Of a DNA stretch of 64,000 bases, positions 1 through 11,771 are shown one piece after another. Origin of the DNA: Basidiobolus meristosporus CBS 931.73 (Eukaryota > Basidiobolomycota > Basidiobolomycetes > Basidiobolales > Basidiobolaceae); assembly GCA_002104905.1 (NCBI GenBank), contig MCFE01000119.1, positions 98,365-162,364 on the forward strand. The letters run 5' to 3'. The notes under the pieces are model-generated. The model saw nothing but the letters and a program-made list of their open reading frames with translations, made no database searches and was not told where the DNA came from. The position numbers and the translations under genes are program-made. Position 1 is the first letter of the stretch; each line of letters opens with the position of its first letter.

Positions 1-374
1 TGACATTGTTCATTCACTGGTTCCCACTTGTCCCAGTCTTCAGCATGTACTGCAAGGTTTGGTGCCCCATCTGCTAGTCCTTGCAATAAATCCTTGCAAC
101 ATTCAAGTGCACTTTCTTAGGCACTACTCTTGAAGAAGCACTGCAACCTATTAGTGTGCCTATCATTGTTCTGAATCTCCAGTGTAGGCATTGCAATAGT
201 CTCTATTTCTTGATGGTGTAGCTTTGGCTGTCAGTGAGGTCTCCATTCTGTCTACAATGCAGGACATGGGGCTGTAGTTGACTTATTGCCTTCCTTGGCA
301 ACTTATCTTCCTCACAGGAGTATAACATGAATAGCTTCACCCTCAATTCTTATGAAGACAACTATTGCTTTGTT
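1..374. other. unassigned AT-rich sequence
   Basis: No coding region or recognised repeat. It lies directly left of a decayed DNA-transposon fragment but does not resemble the equivalent part of the intact copy at 14488-17905, so it is either a diverged part of that element or an unrelated insertion. Confidence 0.4.
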
Positions 375-1161
375 TTTGCCTCAAATGACTAATGTTTACG
401 TGATTTATTAGTAGAGCTAAGTGGCTTCTGAGAGCAATATACACAGGACTCTTCCAGGCAACAGTTGCAAAGAACTAGACAGAGGGTAAGTGAATACCTT
501 GAGGAATCAGAAGGTGAGCTTCAAGAGGAAGAATACTGACCACAAGCAACATTGCCTAGATTGCGCCAGCATGCCTTGCTGGATTCCTTACCATACCTTG
601 CAACTTCAGCATACCAGCACATGTCAGTCTATATTAAGCCAACACCCTTCACAAGAGCAACCTACATTGACTCATCATGTATTGGGTCAACGGGCATGCT
701 TCAGAGCAAAACCACCCCAACCCACCAAACTGCTCAAAAAGACACAAGTCCATTGGAGCAAGCCAAGTCATGTCAACAAGCCGCACCACATCAAACTCAG
801 CCAAGGGCCATGCCAGCACATCCATTTGCGTTTGCGTGTGCCATTACACCTGACCATCAGCAAGTTTCTGCTGGTGAACTGACTGATGATGACCCACATG
901 AAGTACCTCCACCACCAGAGTCTTTGGCAAGTAAAAGAACACATCAGCATGCAGCACTGCAGGCTGGCTCAGTTGCATCATCTGGAGCAATTCAGCACAG
1001 CCAGGCTTCAGCATTGCACTCATCAGCTTTGAGGCAAAATACTACAAATACACAAGTAGACAAGAGGGTTGTCAACAAGAAAGTAGTTTAGGTGTGCAAA
1101 GTGAATCACTACCAAATGCTTCAGTAGTAATCCCTGTGAGAACAAAGCATAGGAGAAGATG
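375..1161 (+). pseudogene. decayed copy of the Harbinger element's second ORF
   Basis: Homologous to the C-terminal two thirds of the ORF at 15915-17162. The reading frame is broken into overlapping pieces (490-882 and 552-1091) and the basic C-terminal tail is altered. Many CG dinucleotides of the intact ORF appear here as TG or CA, so several arginine codons are lost. Position and conserved order make it a relic of the same protein, not an independent gene. Confidence 0.75.
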
Positions 1162-1905
1162 ATGCAATTGCATTGAATTACTATTATTTGTAATGAATCA
1201 AACAATGCATTTTTTTTGCAATCTGCATCAAGCCATGGCAAATCAGTGATCACTAAATTTTTGATATAAGCAATATCAAGGTTGTCTCACACTTGAGACA
1301 GGACCCCTCTAAATAAACACCCTGCATATGTGTACATCATCTGTGGCACCAGTACAGCCATTTGATCTGATTTGCACCCATACAATCAGTTGCATGCTGG
1401 CTATGACACCTTGTCCAATCACTAGGATCAGTGATTTACTTGCTTAATGAGCAAAATGGGATATTTGATGGCAAATCAGGTAGCTTGTGTATTGGTCAAA
1501 GAGCCAATTGGGGGTTGAAAGCTTCAGGTTACTTTTGGACCAATTAACCACTGAGATACCATCCAAATGGAGTGAGGGTAACTAAATTGGTAAGTATCAG
1601 TGTAGTTTATAGTGTGATACACATTGATTTCCATTTACAGTAAAGAAACATATTCAAATACCAGATCTTACCTACCATAATAGTGGTATCCAGTTGTGCA
1701 CATGATGCCAGCATTGCAAGTGGGTGCAATCATACATGCCAACCTAATTGTGTCAGATTGTGCCATAATGTGCAAGATCATCCCACATGGCGCAAAATTG
1801 TCCAAGGGCAATCCTGCCTACTGGTAGCTTCAATATTTTGCCCAATTGTTCTTGGAGACTGCGGATCACGCCACACACCCTGGCACAGTATGATGGAACA
1901 AGTCT
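375..1905 (+). mobile_element. decayed right half of a PIF/Harbinger-type DNA transposon
   Basis: From about 375 the sequence follows the intact element at 14488-17905 at a nearly constant offset of 16000 bases: position 562 matches 16557 and the end at 1905 matches 17905. It ends in TGATGGAACAAGTCT, one base off the right terminal inverted repeat of the intact copy. The left half, including the transposase, is absent or lies outside the window. Most differences from the intact copy are CpG to TpG or CpA. Confidence 0.8.
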
Positions 1906-2379
1906 ATACAGCAATCAACATCCCAGGGAGAGAATGCTGGAACTTTGCTGTAAAGATGGAGATCAAGTGCCTCAATATCATCAACTGGAATAAAGCCATT
2001 TCCAGATGTAACAACAGAGGAACACTGTAAAATGCTTGAAGCACAACAGCAGTGTCAAATAATGAAGCCCACAGAGAATCCAATTGCAGCATGGGAGGGA
2101 GCAACTGTAGTCTTTGTATTGAAGCCTTAAAGCCAGAATACACTGAAGATCTATGAAAACATGGAGTGTGATGATGAAGAGTGAGTTACTATTCAGGGGG
2201 CTACAAATAGTCTGGCATGTAGTCATATTAAGGCCAGCCTACCATGATATCTTTGGGATCTCATGGCTAAGCAGAATGTTCTTCATCCCTTTCATATGCA
2301 TTTTCCAGGATTCAAAAAAGCAAGTGGTTTATGCTAGAACCTGGCTCAATGGGACTGTTGGAGACCCTATAGAGATTTT
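1906..2379. other. unassigned spacer between two transposon relics
   Basis: Short frames exist on both strands but none resembles a known protein. It sits between the right end of the decayed Harbinger copy and a truncated copia element. I see no terminal repeats or RNA gene here. Confidence 0.4.
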
Positions 2380-4495
2380 ATAAGCTTGCAGCCCAAATGG
2401 TAGTTATCTTAGTCAAAATGCCATCAGGCAGATTCATGTTCAGGTCCTCATCAAGTTCTCCATTCAAAAATGCTGTATCTACATCCATTTGTTGAATAAA
2501 AGACGTATTTTTGGCTGCAATATCTAGTATTAGTCTGATGGAGTTAGACTTGGTGACTGGTGCAAAGGTTTCAATATGGTCCAATTCTTTTGTTTGAAAG
2601 TATTCTTTGGCCACAAGTTTTTTGCTCTGTCTTTCATCTGTAACTTCAGCCTTGTACTGTGTCTTGAAGACATATTTGCATCCAATTAATTTTTGGTTGT
2701 TGAGGAAATTGACCAAGTCCCAAGTTTGATTTACCATCAGGGCTTGTGGTTCCTCAGTGATTGCAGATCTCCAAAAGCTTGTTAGAGGGCTGTTTCTGGC
2801 CTCTTTGACAGTCTGTGGCTAATCAATATCAACTGAATAGGCATAGGCTAAGTTTGAACCCTGATTGATATAAAGATTTGGGTTATTTCTGGTTCAGTTG
2901 GACATCATGCCATCTCATATTGAGGAAATCACCTGGAGGATACTCCTGGGCACTGATTCAGGCTGAGCCATGGTTGTGGAGTCCTCTGGAGTAAATTAAT
3001 TTCTTTATTTTGCTCTGGCTCAATTTTGACTATTAGCAGACTTGATATCAGATTTTTGTCATCAACAGATGTTATTTTTTGTTGAATTTAAATACTCACC
3101 AAACAACACATCCCTTGACCTGATCAGCTTCTTTGCTCTGGTGTTGGAATAGCCCAAAAATAAGCATTCTTCACTTATTGACTCAAATTTTGACTCATTT
3201 CTGAACAGATTCTTGGCATGTGCTGTGCATCCTTGTATTTTTAGATGATCTGCACTTGGTCAGTGTTCATACCATGCCTCAAGTGGTGTTTATTCACAAG
3301 CTATTCTGCTGTAGTTCCTATTTTGAGATATATGGCTATAGCAACTAATTCCACTCAAAAATCATACAATAATATTAATCATAAGTCATGACTTTGGCCA
3401 TATCAATAGTCAATTTGCTTGCACATTCTGACACACCATTTTGCTGTGGGGAGTATGGTACATCAGTCTCTTGCTTATCATGTTAACTTTGCAGTAGTGG
3501 ATGAAGAGTTTTGAGGTCTATTCTCCAACATTGTCTGAGCATATTTTCTTGATTCTTTTCACCAGCTTCTCTCTCCACCATTGTTTAGAGCTTCCTGAGC
3601 TTCTACAAGGCCTCCTCCTTTCTTTGCATAATGTAGATATATATATATCTTATTTAATTATCAATCAAAGTGATTAACAATTCTATCCTGCCGTGGGATA
3701 AATTTGCATAGGTCTACACAGATCTGAGTGAGTTAGATCTAATTTTATTCTGGTTTTGATTATATCAGAGCTCTTCAGCAAATACCTGGCTTGTTTGCCA
3801 TATATGCAGGCTTCAAAGTGCTCTAAATTTGCGGGGGGATCAAGCTTTACTCCAGAAATCAATTGATCCTTGATAATCTAATGCAAATGATCAAAATTAA
3901 TTCTCCCAAATCTCCTGTCCCAAAGCATTAGTACTTCTTTATTTATGTTACTAGTATTAGGTCCCATATACAATGGAATATAAGTCAACTTTTATATTCT
4001 CTGACCTCTGATACCCAAAGCTTTATGGGCACCATTTTGATCAGTGATTCTACATTCAGAAGTGTTAAAACTGAAGCTGAGTCCTTCTGCTGTGGTCTTG
4101 TTTACAGATAGTGGGCACTTTACTATTTTGGAGCATAAAGTACTCCTTTGAAGGTGAGTGTGCAGCTTCCTTCACTAATTCTGAGGCTTACTTGGATAGT
4201 TCTGTCATTAATTATGTCCAGTGTTCTATATTCACCCATGAAAATCATCTTGGATTTTCTTAACATTGGGTTAAAAGTTCCTTTTGGTGTGTAAACTGTT
4301 GCAATGCTGCAGAGTCTGAGGATCCTTGTTTGTGGTCATACTCAGTGTAGACATAAATAGTCTATCATCAGCTATTGCAGCATTTCCTACTTCAGGCTTC
4401 TTTTGCTAGATCCATCCAACTTTGCAGCACAGGGAGAAATTTCAGTAATAGCAGCAGTGGACTTTGCACAGAGTGACAGCTTGGTACTCATATCC
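2380..4495 (-). pseudogene. truncated, heavily decayed copia gag-pol
   Basis: Read on the minus strand this follows the copia gag-pol of the window: gag start near 4480, protease and integrase in between, and the start of reverse transcriptase at 2737-2378 (recognisable pieces NQTWDLV and HQMDV-like QQMDVDTAFLNGEL). The copy stops abruptly near 2380, just before the YVDD motif region, so the catalytic half of reverse transcriptase, RNase H and the 3' LTR are missing. Stop codons and frameshifts occur throughout. Not functional. Confidence 0.85.
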
Positions 4496-4796
4496 TGCTG
4501 TAGCAGTCTTGGAGATATTGGAAGTGATTGGGAGACCAAGTAGATTATGCAGCTTTCACATATTGATTCATTGAAAGTAAAAGCAGTATTTAAGGTCCTA
4601 AGAATGTGTGTACAAAGTTAGGGGCTGTTTGGACAACTTTGAGAATTTTCATGTTCTGGCTACCTAATGTTCTGGTTAAAATATTCTAAGAAAGTCCCAA
4701 TAAGTAATTTGGTCCGTATTTTCTAATATTTGTTGGTAATGATCTAAATGACTAGGTTAGGTGAATAGTTGGGTGGTATTACAAACTTTTACAGTA
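4496..4796 (-). repeat. copia LTR (5' LTR of the truncated copy)
   Basis: Matches the 350-bp copia LTR in minus orientation, with internal losses (about 301 bp). It starts TGCTGTAGCAGTC, where intact copies have TGTTGTAAGAGTC, and ends in TTACAGTA instead of TTACAACA. It directly abuts the gag start of the relic at 2380-4495. Confidence 0.75.
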
Positions 4797-5099
4797 ATTT
4801 TAGGTGGCAACATATTTTGGTAAATAATTGCCTGGCAATCATACAAAATGATTTATTTTTTTATAATTCAGGATATGATCCTATCCAAAAGCTTGTCCAA
4901 CAGTCCTGTGGACTATATGAGCACAAAGTCAATATATTTCACTGTAGATCTGGGCCCTAAATTATTGGTACTATGCAATTTTCTTCAGATGTGGCAGATC
5001 ACCAATATACTACATATCTTGATATATTCATATGCCAATTTGGTAGGCTCATCTTCATGACTAGCATGAATAATTATGACAAGTGTCTTTTGAAGGCAA
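4797..5099. other. unassigned AT-rich sequence
   Basis: No recognisable gene or LTR. Two overlapping short frames (4769-4960 and 4848-5060) have no protein-like features I can identify. Confidence 0.4.
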
Positions 5100-5615
5100 G
5101 GCCTCCTTGTCCATAGCAACATCCTCATTAGAATAGTCCTTTAGTAGCAGTAGTCATCTTTGACTTTTAGAAGAACAATAGTGCCAAAAGTCTTTCTCCA
5201 GACTGGCAGAAACAGATTCAAAGCAAAGTGAATTCCAAGAGGACAGCAGGCTTAGGGCTCATAACCTGTTGCAATATTCTGAGAAGTATTGGAAGTGGTG
5301 TGGAATACTAGATGATTTAAATGTTATTTACTGGCAGATTTACTGATTGACAGTATGTTATTTATATGTTCAATAAAGTAGAGCAAAAAAACAAACAGAG
5401 TTAGTTAAAGAGGATCCCAAGAGTATGTGTGCAAAGTTTGGGGTCTTTTGAAGCTCTTGGAGAAAGGTAATAATCTGAGTACCAGATAAATTGGTTAAAA
5501 TATTCTATGTAATTCCCAACAAGAAATTTTGTCAGGACAGAATACTAATTCCAGAGTAAGATCTATGTCACTAAGTTGGCATGAATATCTAGGTGACAAC
5601 TTCAATACTACAACA
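5100..5615 (-). repeat. copia fragment: gag start plus divergent LTR
   Basis: In minus orientation, 5268-5615 is a diverged copia LTR (TGTTGCAA ... CTACAACA, about 348 bp), followed by the primer-binding-site-like GGTTATGAGCCC complement at 5256-5267 and a degraded gag start up to about 5100. The rest of the element is missing. Confidence 0.65.
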
Positions 5616-5623
5616 GTTTTTAC

Positions 5624-5771
5624 AAAATGATTTATTGAATGTTAAAGTAATAATGTTACTTCTAAATAAACTTTGCAAAAATGGCATTGAGAATATGTCT
5701 TAAAGGTCCCAAAAGCATGTGTGCAAAACTTGTGGTTGTTTCAATAGATTTGAGAAATCTCATGTTTTAGG
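5624..5771 (-). repeat. left part of an old copia LTR split by the nested stack
   Basis: A minus-orientation LTR fragment that breaks off at 5771 in the middle of the LTR. The missing part resumes at 31402-31539. Together they form the target LTR into which the 25.6-kb nested block was inserted. The first roughly 80 bp of this LTR are missing. Confidence 0.7.
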
Positions 5772-6121
5772 TATTGTAAGAGTCTTGGAGATATTGGAAG
5801 TGATGTGGGAGTACAAGTGGATTATGTGTTTTTCACTCAATCATTTATTGAATGTAAAAGTAGTATTTATACATTTACATGTTCTTGGCATTATCATCAC
5901 ATAGAAAAAGTTAAGGAAGGTCTCAAGTACATGTGTGCAAAGTATGGGGCTGTTAGGACAACTTTGAGAATTTTCATGTACTGGGTACTTTGTATTTTGG
6001 TAAAAATATTCTAAGCAAATGCCAACAAGGAATTTGGTCAGTATTCTCTATAATTTGGAGGTAATGATCTAAGTGACTAAGTTGAGTGAATATATAGGTG
6101 GAATAACAAATTTTTACAACA
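5772..6121 (-). repeat. 3' LTR of the outermost copia element
   Basis: A 350-bp LTR in minus orientation (TATTGTAAGAG ... TTACAACA), followed by the purine tract complement CTCCCACTT at 6122-6130. This is the same tract that precedes the 3' LTR in the intact copies. Confidence 0.85.
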
Positions 6122-6210
6122 CTCCCACTTAGCTGAATTTTCACACTGACTAGTCCAAATTTTGACCAAAAATTTTCAAACTTGTCTCTAGCCAATGGTT
6201 TGGTAAATAT
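6122..6210 (-). pseudogene. pol C-terminus of the outermost copia element
   Basis: On the minus strand this encodes the last residues of copia Pol (IFTKPLARDKFE-like, ending near KFGLVSVKI). It is cut off at AATAT (6206-6210) by copia A; the sequence resumes at AATAT (21420-21424). Confidence 0.85.
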
Positions 6211-6559
6211 TGTTGTAAAAATTTGTAATTCCACCTGAATATTCACTCAGCTTAGTCACTTAAATCATTACCTTCCAATCCTAGAGAATACTGACCAAAT
6301 TCCTTGTTGGGATTTATTTAAAATTTTTTCACCAAAATACCAGGTACCCAGAACATGAAAATTCTAAAAGTTGTCCAAACAGCCCCAAACTTTGTACACA
6401 TGTTCTTGGGACCTTCCATAACCTATTCTACATGTTTGTTATGCCAAGACCATGTAAAAGTATAAATACTACTTTTACATTCAATAGATCATTTAGTGAA
6501 AACCGCATAATCTACTTGTCCTTCCAGTCACTTCCAATATCTCCAAGACTCTTACAACA
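6211..6559 (+). repeat. 5' LTR of copia A
   Basis: A 349-bp LTR, TGTTGTAA ... TTACAACA. It contains the AGTATAAATACTAC TATA-box region near 6460-6475 seen in all copies. The adjacent primer-binding site AGTTATGAACCC (6560-6571) differs from the intact GGTTATGAGCCC at two positions. Confidence 0.9.
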
Positions 6560-6564
6560 AGTTA

Positions 6565-7172
6565 TGAACCCTGAGCTGTCACTCTCAGGAATGTCTACCA
6601 CTGCTATTACTTGAATTTTTCCTTCTGCTAAAAAGTTGGATAGATCTAACTACTAAGTGTGGAAGGTGAAGGGGAAGATGCTGTTATAAGAAAGAGGCCT
6701 TTGAGATACTGTCATGGGAGAAAATGCCCTCCTAACAGTGTGGAAGAGGAAGCCTTTAAGTACCAGAAGAAAGAACAAAGTGCCTTCAAAAGCATTTGCA
6801 TTAATGTTGAAGACAAATTGCTAATTCAATGCTCAAGAGCAAAAACAGCAAAGAATGCCTGGAAGGCATTGAAGACACCTACCAGTCATGTTCAGCTGCT
6901 AAGAAAATGTATCTGCGGCAAAAATTCTTTGCTACAAAGATGTTGCCAGGAGAAGATATGAAAAACCTAGCTAACAGAATTACCATGCTGGTAGAGGAGA
7001 TGGAATCTGTGGGTGTACCAACTACTGATGAGGATGTGATAGTTACCATCCTGAATAGCCTGACAGACAGGTTTCAGGACCTTGTATCAGCCCTAGAGTC
7101 CAGAACTGAAGATTTGGCCTTAAATTACTTATTTAGAAGGCTCCTGGTTGAAGAATTAAGAAAATCAAGCGC
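6565..7172 (+). pseudogene. gag part of copia A (N-terminal fragment)
   Basis: Encodes the capsid-like N-terminal part of copia Gag, recognisable as SGMSTTAIT at the start and NSLTDRFQDLVSALESRTEDL near 7050-7115. A stop codon follows the first residues and the frame changes near 6880. The gypsy element interrupts it immediately after the GCGC at 7169-7172, where the remaining gag should continue with the Asn-Lys-Lys-Glu stretch. Confidence 0.85.
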
Positions 7173-8182
7173 TGTGGTGGTGTATAAGTCCAAGGGAGAG
7201 TTACATCCAACACTTCTCAAGTGTTTTGTGTGTGGGGTGTTCACCGGGTGCAATAATCTCTGGCAAAAGCTTGCTAGGGATACTTGGGTTCTGTCTCTAA
7301 TCTAATGTGATGGGGAATAAAGCCACAAGCTTGTCATGGAAAAACTATTGAGCTACAATCCCTTACTTGGTTGGCATCTTAACAAAAGTATGTGCTGGGT
7401 TCAGCATCCTTTGAGATGACAATGTACTAAAGCTTCCAAAGTCAAAACAACTGTAAACTCCACCAGCAGGGACTTGATAAGCATGCAGCTGTGGTCAATA
7501 GTTACAAAGAAAGAAAAGTATCTTTGCCTGTACAAGAACAAACTTGGGAAATAATCAAATATAATAAAAGATACCTACTCTGAGTATTCCTTGCTAGTAG
7601 TGCCTCCAAGGTCAGTTGGCTGTCAGTGTGGTTTCCTGGGAATATTCTGTGGTCTGGGGTTGGAAGTTCAGGTAGCAACAAGTGAGGGATAGCCTCCCTT
7701 ATACACTTTTCTTACTGGCTAAGTGATTACTAATCATGGTGTTGCTAAAGGTTCCAGATATCAATAGAAATCTTGATGACATCAGAATGACCTAAGAATG
7801 TTCTAAGTAGGTGCCAGAAGTTTCTAAGAGGCACAGCACAGCCAATCAATCAGAAATCAGTACTCTGAAACCTGTGTAACCTAGGGATACCATATATGGT
7901 ATGGAAATGGTAGGGATGGTGATACAGGTTGATCATGTGTCACAGGAACTGGCACGGGTGCTTGCTCAATGTAGAAGCACTTACTGCTAGTAACTTCACA
8001 TAAAGTGGGGGATAACTTATGCAATAAGGTAAGCAGGTGTGATAGTCAACTGGCTGATGGGATAGTACTGATGAGGTAAGACAAATGGGTTCAAACTGAA
8101 ATAAGGGTAGTAGAGGAATAGGGAAGTAGAAAATGTGGGAATGAGCACATCTGTCAGTGGGTGTCACTGTTGCCCCACTACA
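7173..8182 (-). repeat. 3' LTR of the gypsy element
   Basis: A 1,010-bp LTR (TGTGGTGG ... CCACTACA on the plus strand). It is nearly colinear with 13210-14280 but lacks about 60 bp present there around 13715-13780, so the two LTRs have diverged by indels as well as substitutions. On the minus-strand element this is the downstream LTR. Confidence 0.9.
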
Positions 8183-8198
8183 TTCACCCCCCTCTCAG
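8183..8198 (-). other. polypurine tract of the gypsy element
   Basis: Read on the minus strand this is GAGAGGGGGGTGAA, directly upstream of the 3' LTR. Such a purine run primes plus-strand DNA synthesis in LTR retrotransposons and fixes the orientation of the element. Confidence 0.75.
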
Positions 8199-8221
8199 CT
8201 TTGAGCTTGGGTCAAAGCAAA

Positions 8222-9470
8222 CTAATCTTGATGTGCAAAATTCCTATTCTTAAATAACTTAAGTTGGTTTGCCGCAACTGGTGCTCTCAACTGGGTGTTG
8301 TCAAGCTCAGATATGTAATAACTTCCATTTCTAATCACTTTAGAAATGATGTCAGGGCCAGTCCATTTGTTGTCAAACTTCTAACTCCATTGTTTGCACA
8401 AGGTGGAGTCATAAAGAAATGCTGGGTCTCCTAGTGATAGTGTTTTTGGTCTTGTTGAGTGTGATTTGTCAAAGGGCACTTTGTTCTTCAGTTGTGTATA
8501 CTTAAGTTGTTCAGCAGCTCTGTTGATATTCAGGTCATGGTGATCAAGTCACTGTGTGCAAGTTGCCAGGAGGTCTTCAGTCTGCATATTGGATCTCCAA
8601 TTCATTGAGTTCTAAGTGACAATGTTTAAGTCAACTGGTAGTATGCAGTCATGTCCATAGAGTAGCTTGAATGGCAATAATCCAGTTGTTTTCTTGGTAG
8701 TAATTCTATCTGCCCAGAGTGCAAGATGTAATTGCTGTGGCCACAGTGTTGTGTTATTCTCACAGGTCTTGACAAGAGAGTTCACCAATGGTCTATGTGC
8801 TCTCTCTATCACTCCATTGGCTTGAGGGCAGTAAGTTGTAGTAAAAGCAATGTGTATCTTGTACTTTGAGCACAACTCCTGGATCATTTGGGATGTCATC
8901 TCTCCACTGTCAGCTACAAACTGTTGGATGCAGCCAAATCTGCAGATAATGTCTTCAAGTATAAATCTTCATATTGTATGGCTCTTGTTGTTTGGTAAGG
9001 CTTGAGCCTCTGCCCATCCACTAAGGTCATCTCTAGCAACAATCAGGTACTTTTTTGATCTAGCTGTTGGCATGTGGACAAGGTCAATACCAACCTTTTG
9101 CCATAGACAGATTGTGTAAGTAGGATGTAGTGGTTCTTCATAATGCTTGGAGGATCTCTTCTGGCAGGCTACACATGATTCAACAAAGTGTTGGATATTA
9201 TAGTACATGTTTTCCCAGTGGTACCTCTGAGTTGTGGTATTTTAGGTTGCTTCTTGTCCTCTATGCCCACCTGGTTCTCCTTGGTGGATACTTGTCAGGA
9301 TGCTCAGTTGCTCTTGTGGGGTAGTGACTACTCTTCTTGGCATAAGTCCAGGCTTCTCTTGTTTAAAGAGAAGAGCGTCTTTGAGATAGTAGTGGTGTGC
9401 CTTCTTTCTGAGTTTTCTAAAGTCCTGAATTTCCATCCAACTAGGTTTCTTGAGTGTCCTTAGATATTCC
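8222..9470 (-). pseudogene. gypsy integrase (broken)
   Basis: Three minus-strand pieces: the HHCC zinc-binding region (9436-9242 and 9208-9130, ending CVACQKR), the catalytic core (GIDLVHMPTARSKKYLIVARDD near 9100-9030, and QANGVIERAHRP near 8850-8800) and a C-terminal domain near 8390-8222 resembling NKWTGPDII ... ELDNTQLRAPVAANQLK. The C-terminal motif is common in fungal gypsy integrases, and I see no chromodomain. Stops and frame changes occur at least near 8969 and 9208-9242. Confidence 0.85.
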
Positions 9471-9514
9471 TTGATCAGATTCCAGGTAGTTCTCTCTTGG
9501 TCTTGGATGGCAAT

Positions 9515-11186
9515 CTATTGGATCTCTGCATCAATAATATCTTCAAAGTGAGGGTCCAAGTCTTCAAATAATTGTGGTCCCTTCCTGGAGAGTGTATTGG
9601 CCACAACATTTGTCTTGCCAGGGATATGTCTGACCTCAAAGTCAAACATTCTCAGCCATGCCATCCATTGGTTTGTGGCACCATTGGGTAGGTCAGGCTT
9701 GTTGATCATTTGTATAAGTGGCTTGGCACCTGTCTCCAGGATGAAATGTGTCATGTAGAGTTGTGACTTCAGCTACCTTGGCATCTTCACAACTCCAAGT
9801 TGCTCTCTCTTAATCTGTGAGTATCTTTGTTCTCTAGGAGAGAGTAGGCAGCTTTCATATCTGCAGGCATAGCAGTTACCATCTTCATCATCTTGGCCAA
9901 GTAGTGCTCCAGCTCCTATAGGGCTTGCATCCACTGTGAGAATAGGTGGGTATTCAGTGTTCTGATGGTCAAGAGGTCTTAGATATGGTGGAGATACTAA
10001 GGCCTCTTTCAGTAATTGCATGGCTTCTTCTTGCTCTTCTCCCCAGATAAATGGGGTATTCTTTCTCTGTAGTCAGTAGATTAGTTCTGCTATCTCAGAA
10101 AATTTTGGGATCCAGATCCTAAAGAACCCACAAGCTGCCACAAAGCCATGAGCTTGTGTTAGATTTGTGGGGGTAGGCCAGTTGTATATCTTTTGTGTCT
10201 TGGAGTTTCCAAGTGAACAACTAAAGGTGTTGCATTTTTGTCCAACAATGGATATCTCTGATACACCAAAACTGCTTTCCTCACCACTGATGGTGAGTCC
10301 AGCTTCTTCAATGGCTTCATATATGGCATCATTGTCTGAAATATGGTCATAGACAAACTTTCTTATTCCAGGCATAACTTCAGTGGTGTCCTGGATTTCT
10401 AGTCCTTTGATGCCTATGTCATCAACAAAAACAGCAGGTTTCTCAGGTATAAACTAGTACAGCACATATGCCATGCATCTCTGGAACTGAGCCACAAAGT
10501 TTGTAGCTCCTTGGCTGAGTCTTGTCATCCTTAACAGTCCAAATGGTGTCTGTAGTGCAAACATATCTCTTTATGTCTCATCAAGGGGGATCTGGTCATA
10601 TCCTGAGATTGTATGTTGAGTAGATGTAGTGGCCACTAAAGCTTTCAGCAAAGTCATCAATAGATGGATGTATAGCAGCATCCCTGATAGTGACAGCATT
10701 TGCAGGTTGCATGTCTTGAATGAATTGGAGCTTTCCATTCTTCTTTTTTGTCACATAACATCTGTTAGCATAAGGTCCATGGCAAGGTTCTAGGATACCA
10801 GCTTCTATCTTCTTCTTAAGTAGGTCATGCACATCAGCTTGGAGTCCTCTGGGCAGTGGGTAAGGCTTAAATGACCAGGGTGTGTGGGGCACTGTATGAA
10901 TCTTGAAAGGTTTTTCAACCAATGTCTTTAAGAGTCCCATCTCCTTGTCATTATATGAGAAGACCTTGTCATACCTTTTCAAGGTTTCTTCAAATAATAG
11001 TATCTCCTCTGGTGTTGGGTTTCCATCACCAATGATAAGTTGCTTAATTCTTGCAGGTGTAAGTTTTATATCTTCTGGTATTTCTTCTGGTGGTCTAATG
11101 TAATCAGCAGGTTGAGATCCATCAGTCAAAGGTGTAAGTGATGGTCTAATCTTCTGTTCTACTGTCTTGTATTTTGTTTGAACCAT
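9515..11186 (-). pseudogene. gypsy reverse transcriptase and RNase H (broken)
   Basis: On the minus strand 11186-10596 carries the N-terminal reverse transcriptase (YVTKKKNGKLQFIQDMQ). The catalytic FVDD box lies around 10412-10432 and is followed by 10375-10073. RNase H follows at 10021-9515, with ILTVDASPIGAGALLGQ and the late RHIPGKTNVVANTLSR motif near 9630-9580. At least three frame breaks separate these parts, so no active enzyme can be made. Confidence 0.88.
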
Positions 11187-11367
11187 AGCTGTCTGCTCCT
11201 GTATACCTAATGAGCAGCTCCAAATGGTGGGGTGTATATTGTCAGGCTCCTCATCTTCTTCTATAACAAGATGTGGTCTTCCAGCAAGCAGTATGTGTCC
11301 TGTTATTGCTGGGTGTTACACCACAGAAGGTTGACTATAGTTCTGGGTTGGATCCTTGTATAGTGTT

Positions 11368-11697
11368 CTATACTGATCCATTGGAATAGTTGGTAGTTGT
11401 AGCCTTGGTACTGGTTTCCCACGGTCTACCTAGCAGAAGGTCAAAGTTTGCCTTCTGGCAGATGAAGAGGGGAAGCCAGACCTTGATTTCTTGTACCTCA
11501 AGAGAGAACTTGTGCATTACACCATAGAGTGGACTATATCCTGAGTTTGCATCAGTCATGTTCCATCCAATACCTCTATCAACAGGCAGCAGCTCCTTGC
11601 TTCTGAGTGACTTCCAGAAGTCTAGCAGCATAACACAAATCTCTGAACCACTGTCAATATGACAGTCAACAGGGTCATCATATATATATCCTTTCAC
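11368..11697 (-). pseudogene. gypsy aspartic protease (fragment)
   Basis: Contains the DSGSEI active-site motif of retrotransposon aspartic proteases (CHIDSGSEICVM) and a downstream FDLLLGRPWE stretch, which corresponds to the conserved LLGRPW element near the C-terminus of gypsy proteases. It lies upstream of reverse transcriptase in the minus-strand order and is separated from it by stop codons. Confidence 0.82.
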
Positions 11698-11771
11698 TAC
11701 AGCAGTTGCAACTTAGTAAAAGGTCTTATATTCAGTAGTGCTGTCATCCTTTTGGTGGTCTTCATGGTTTG

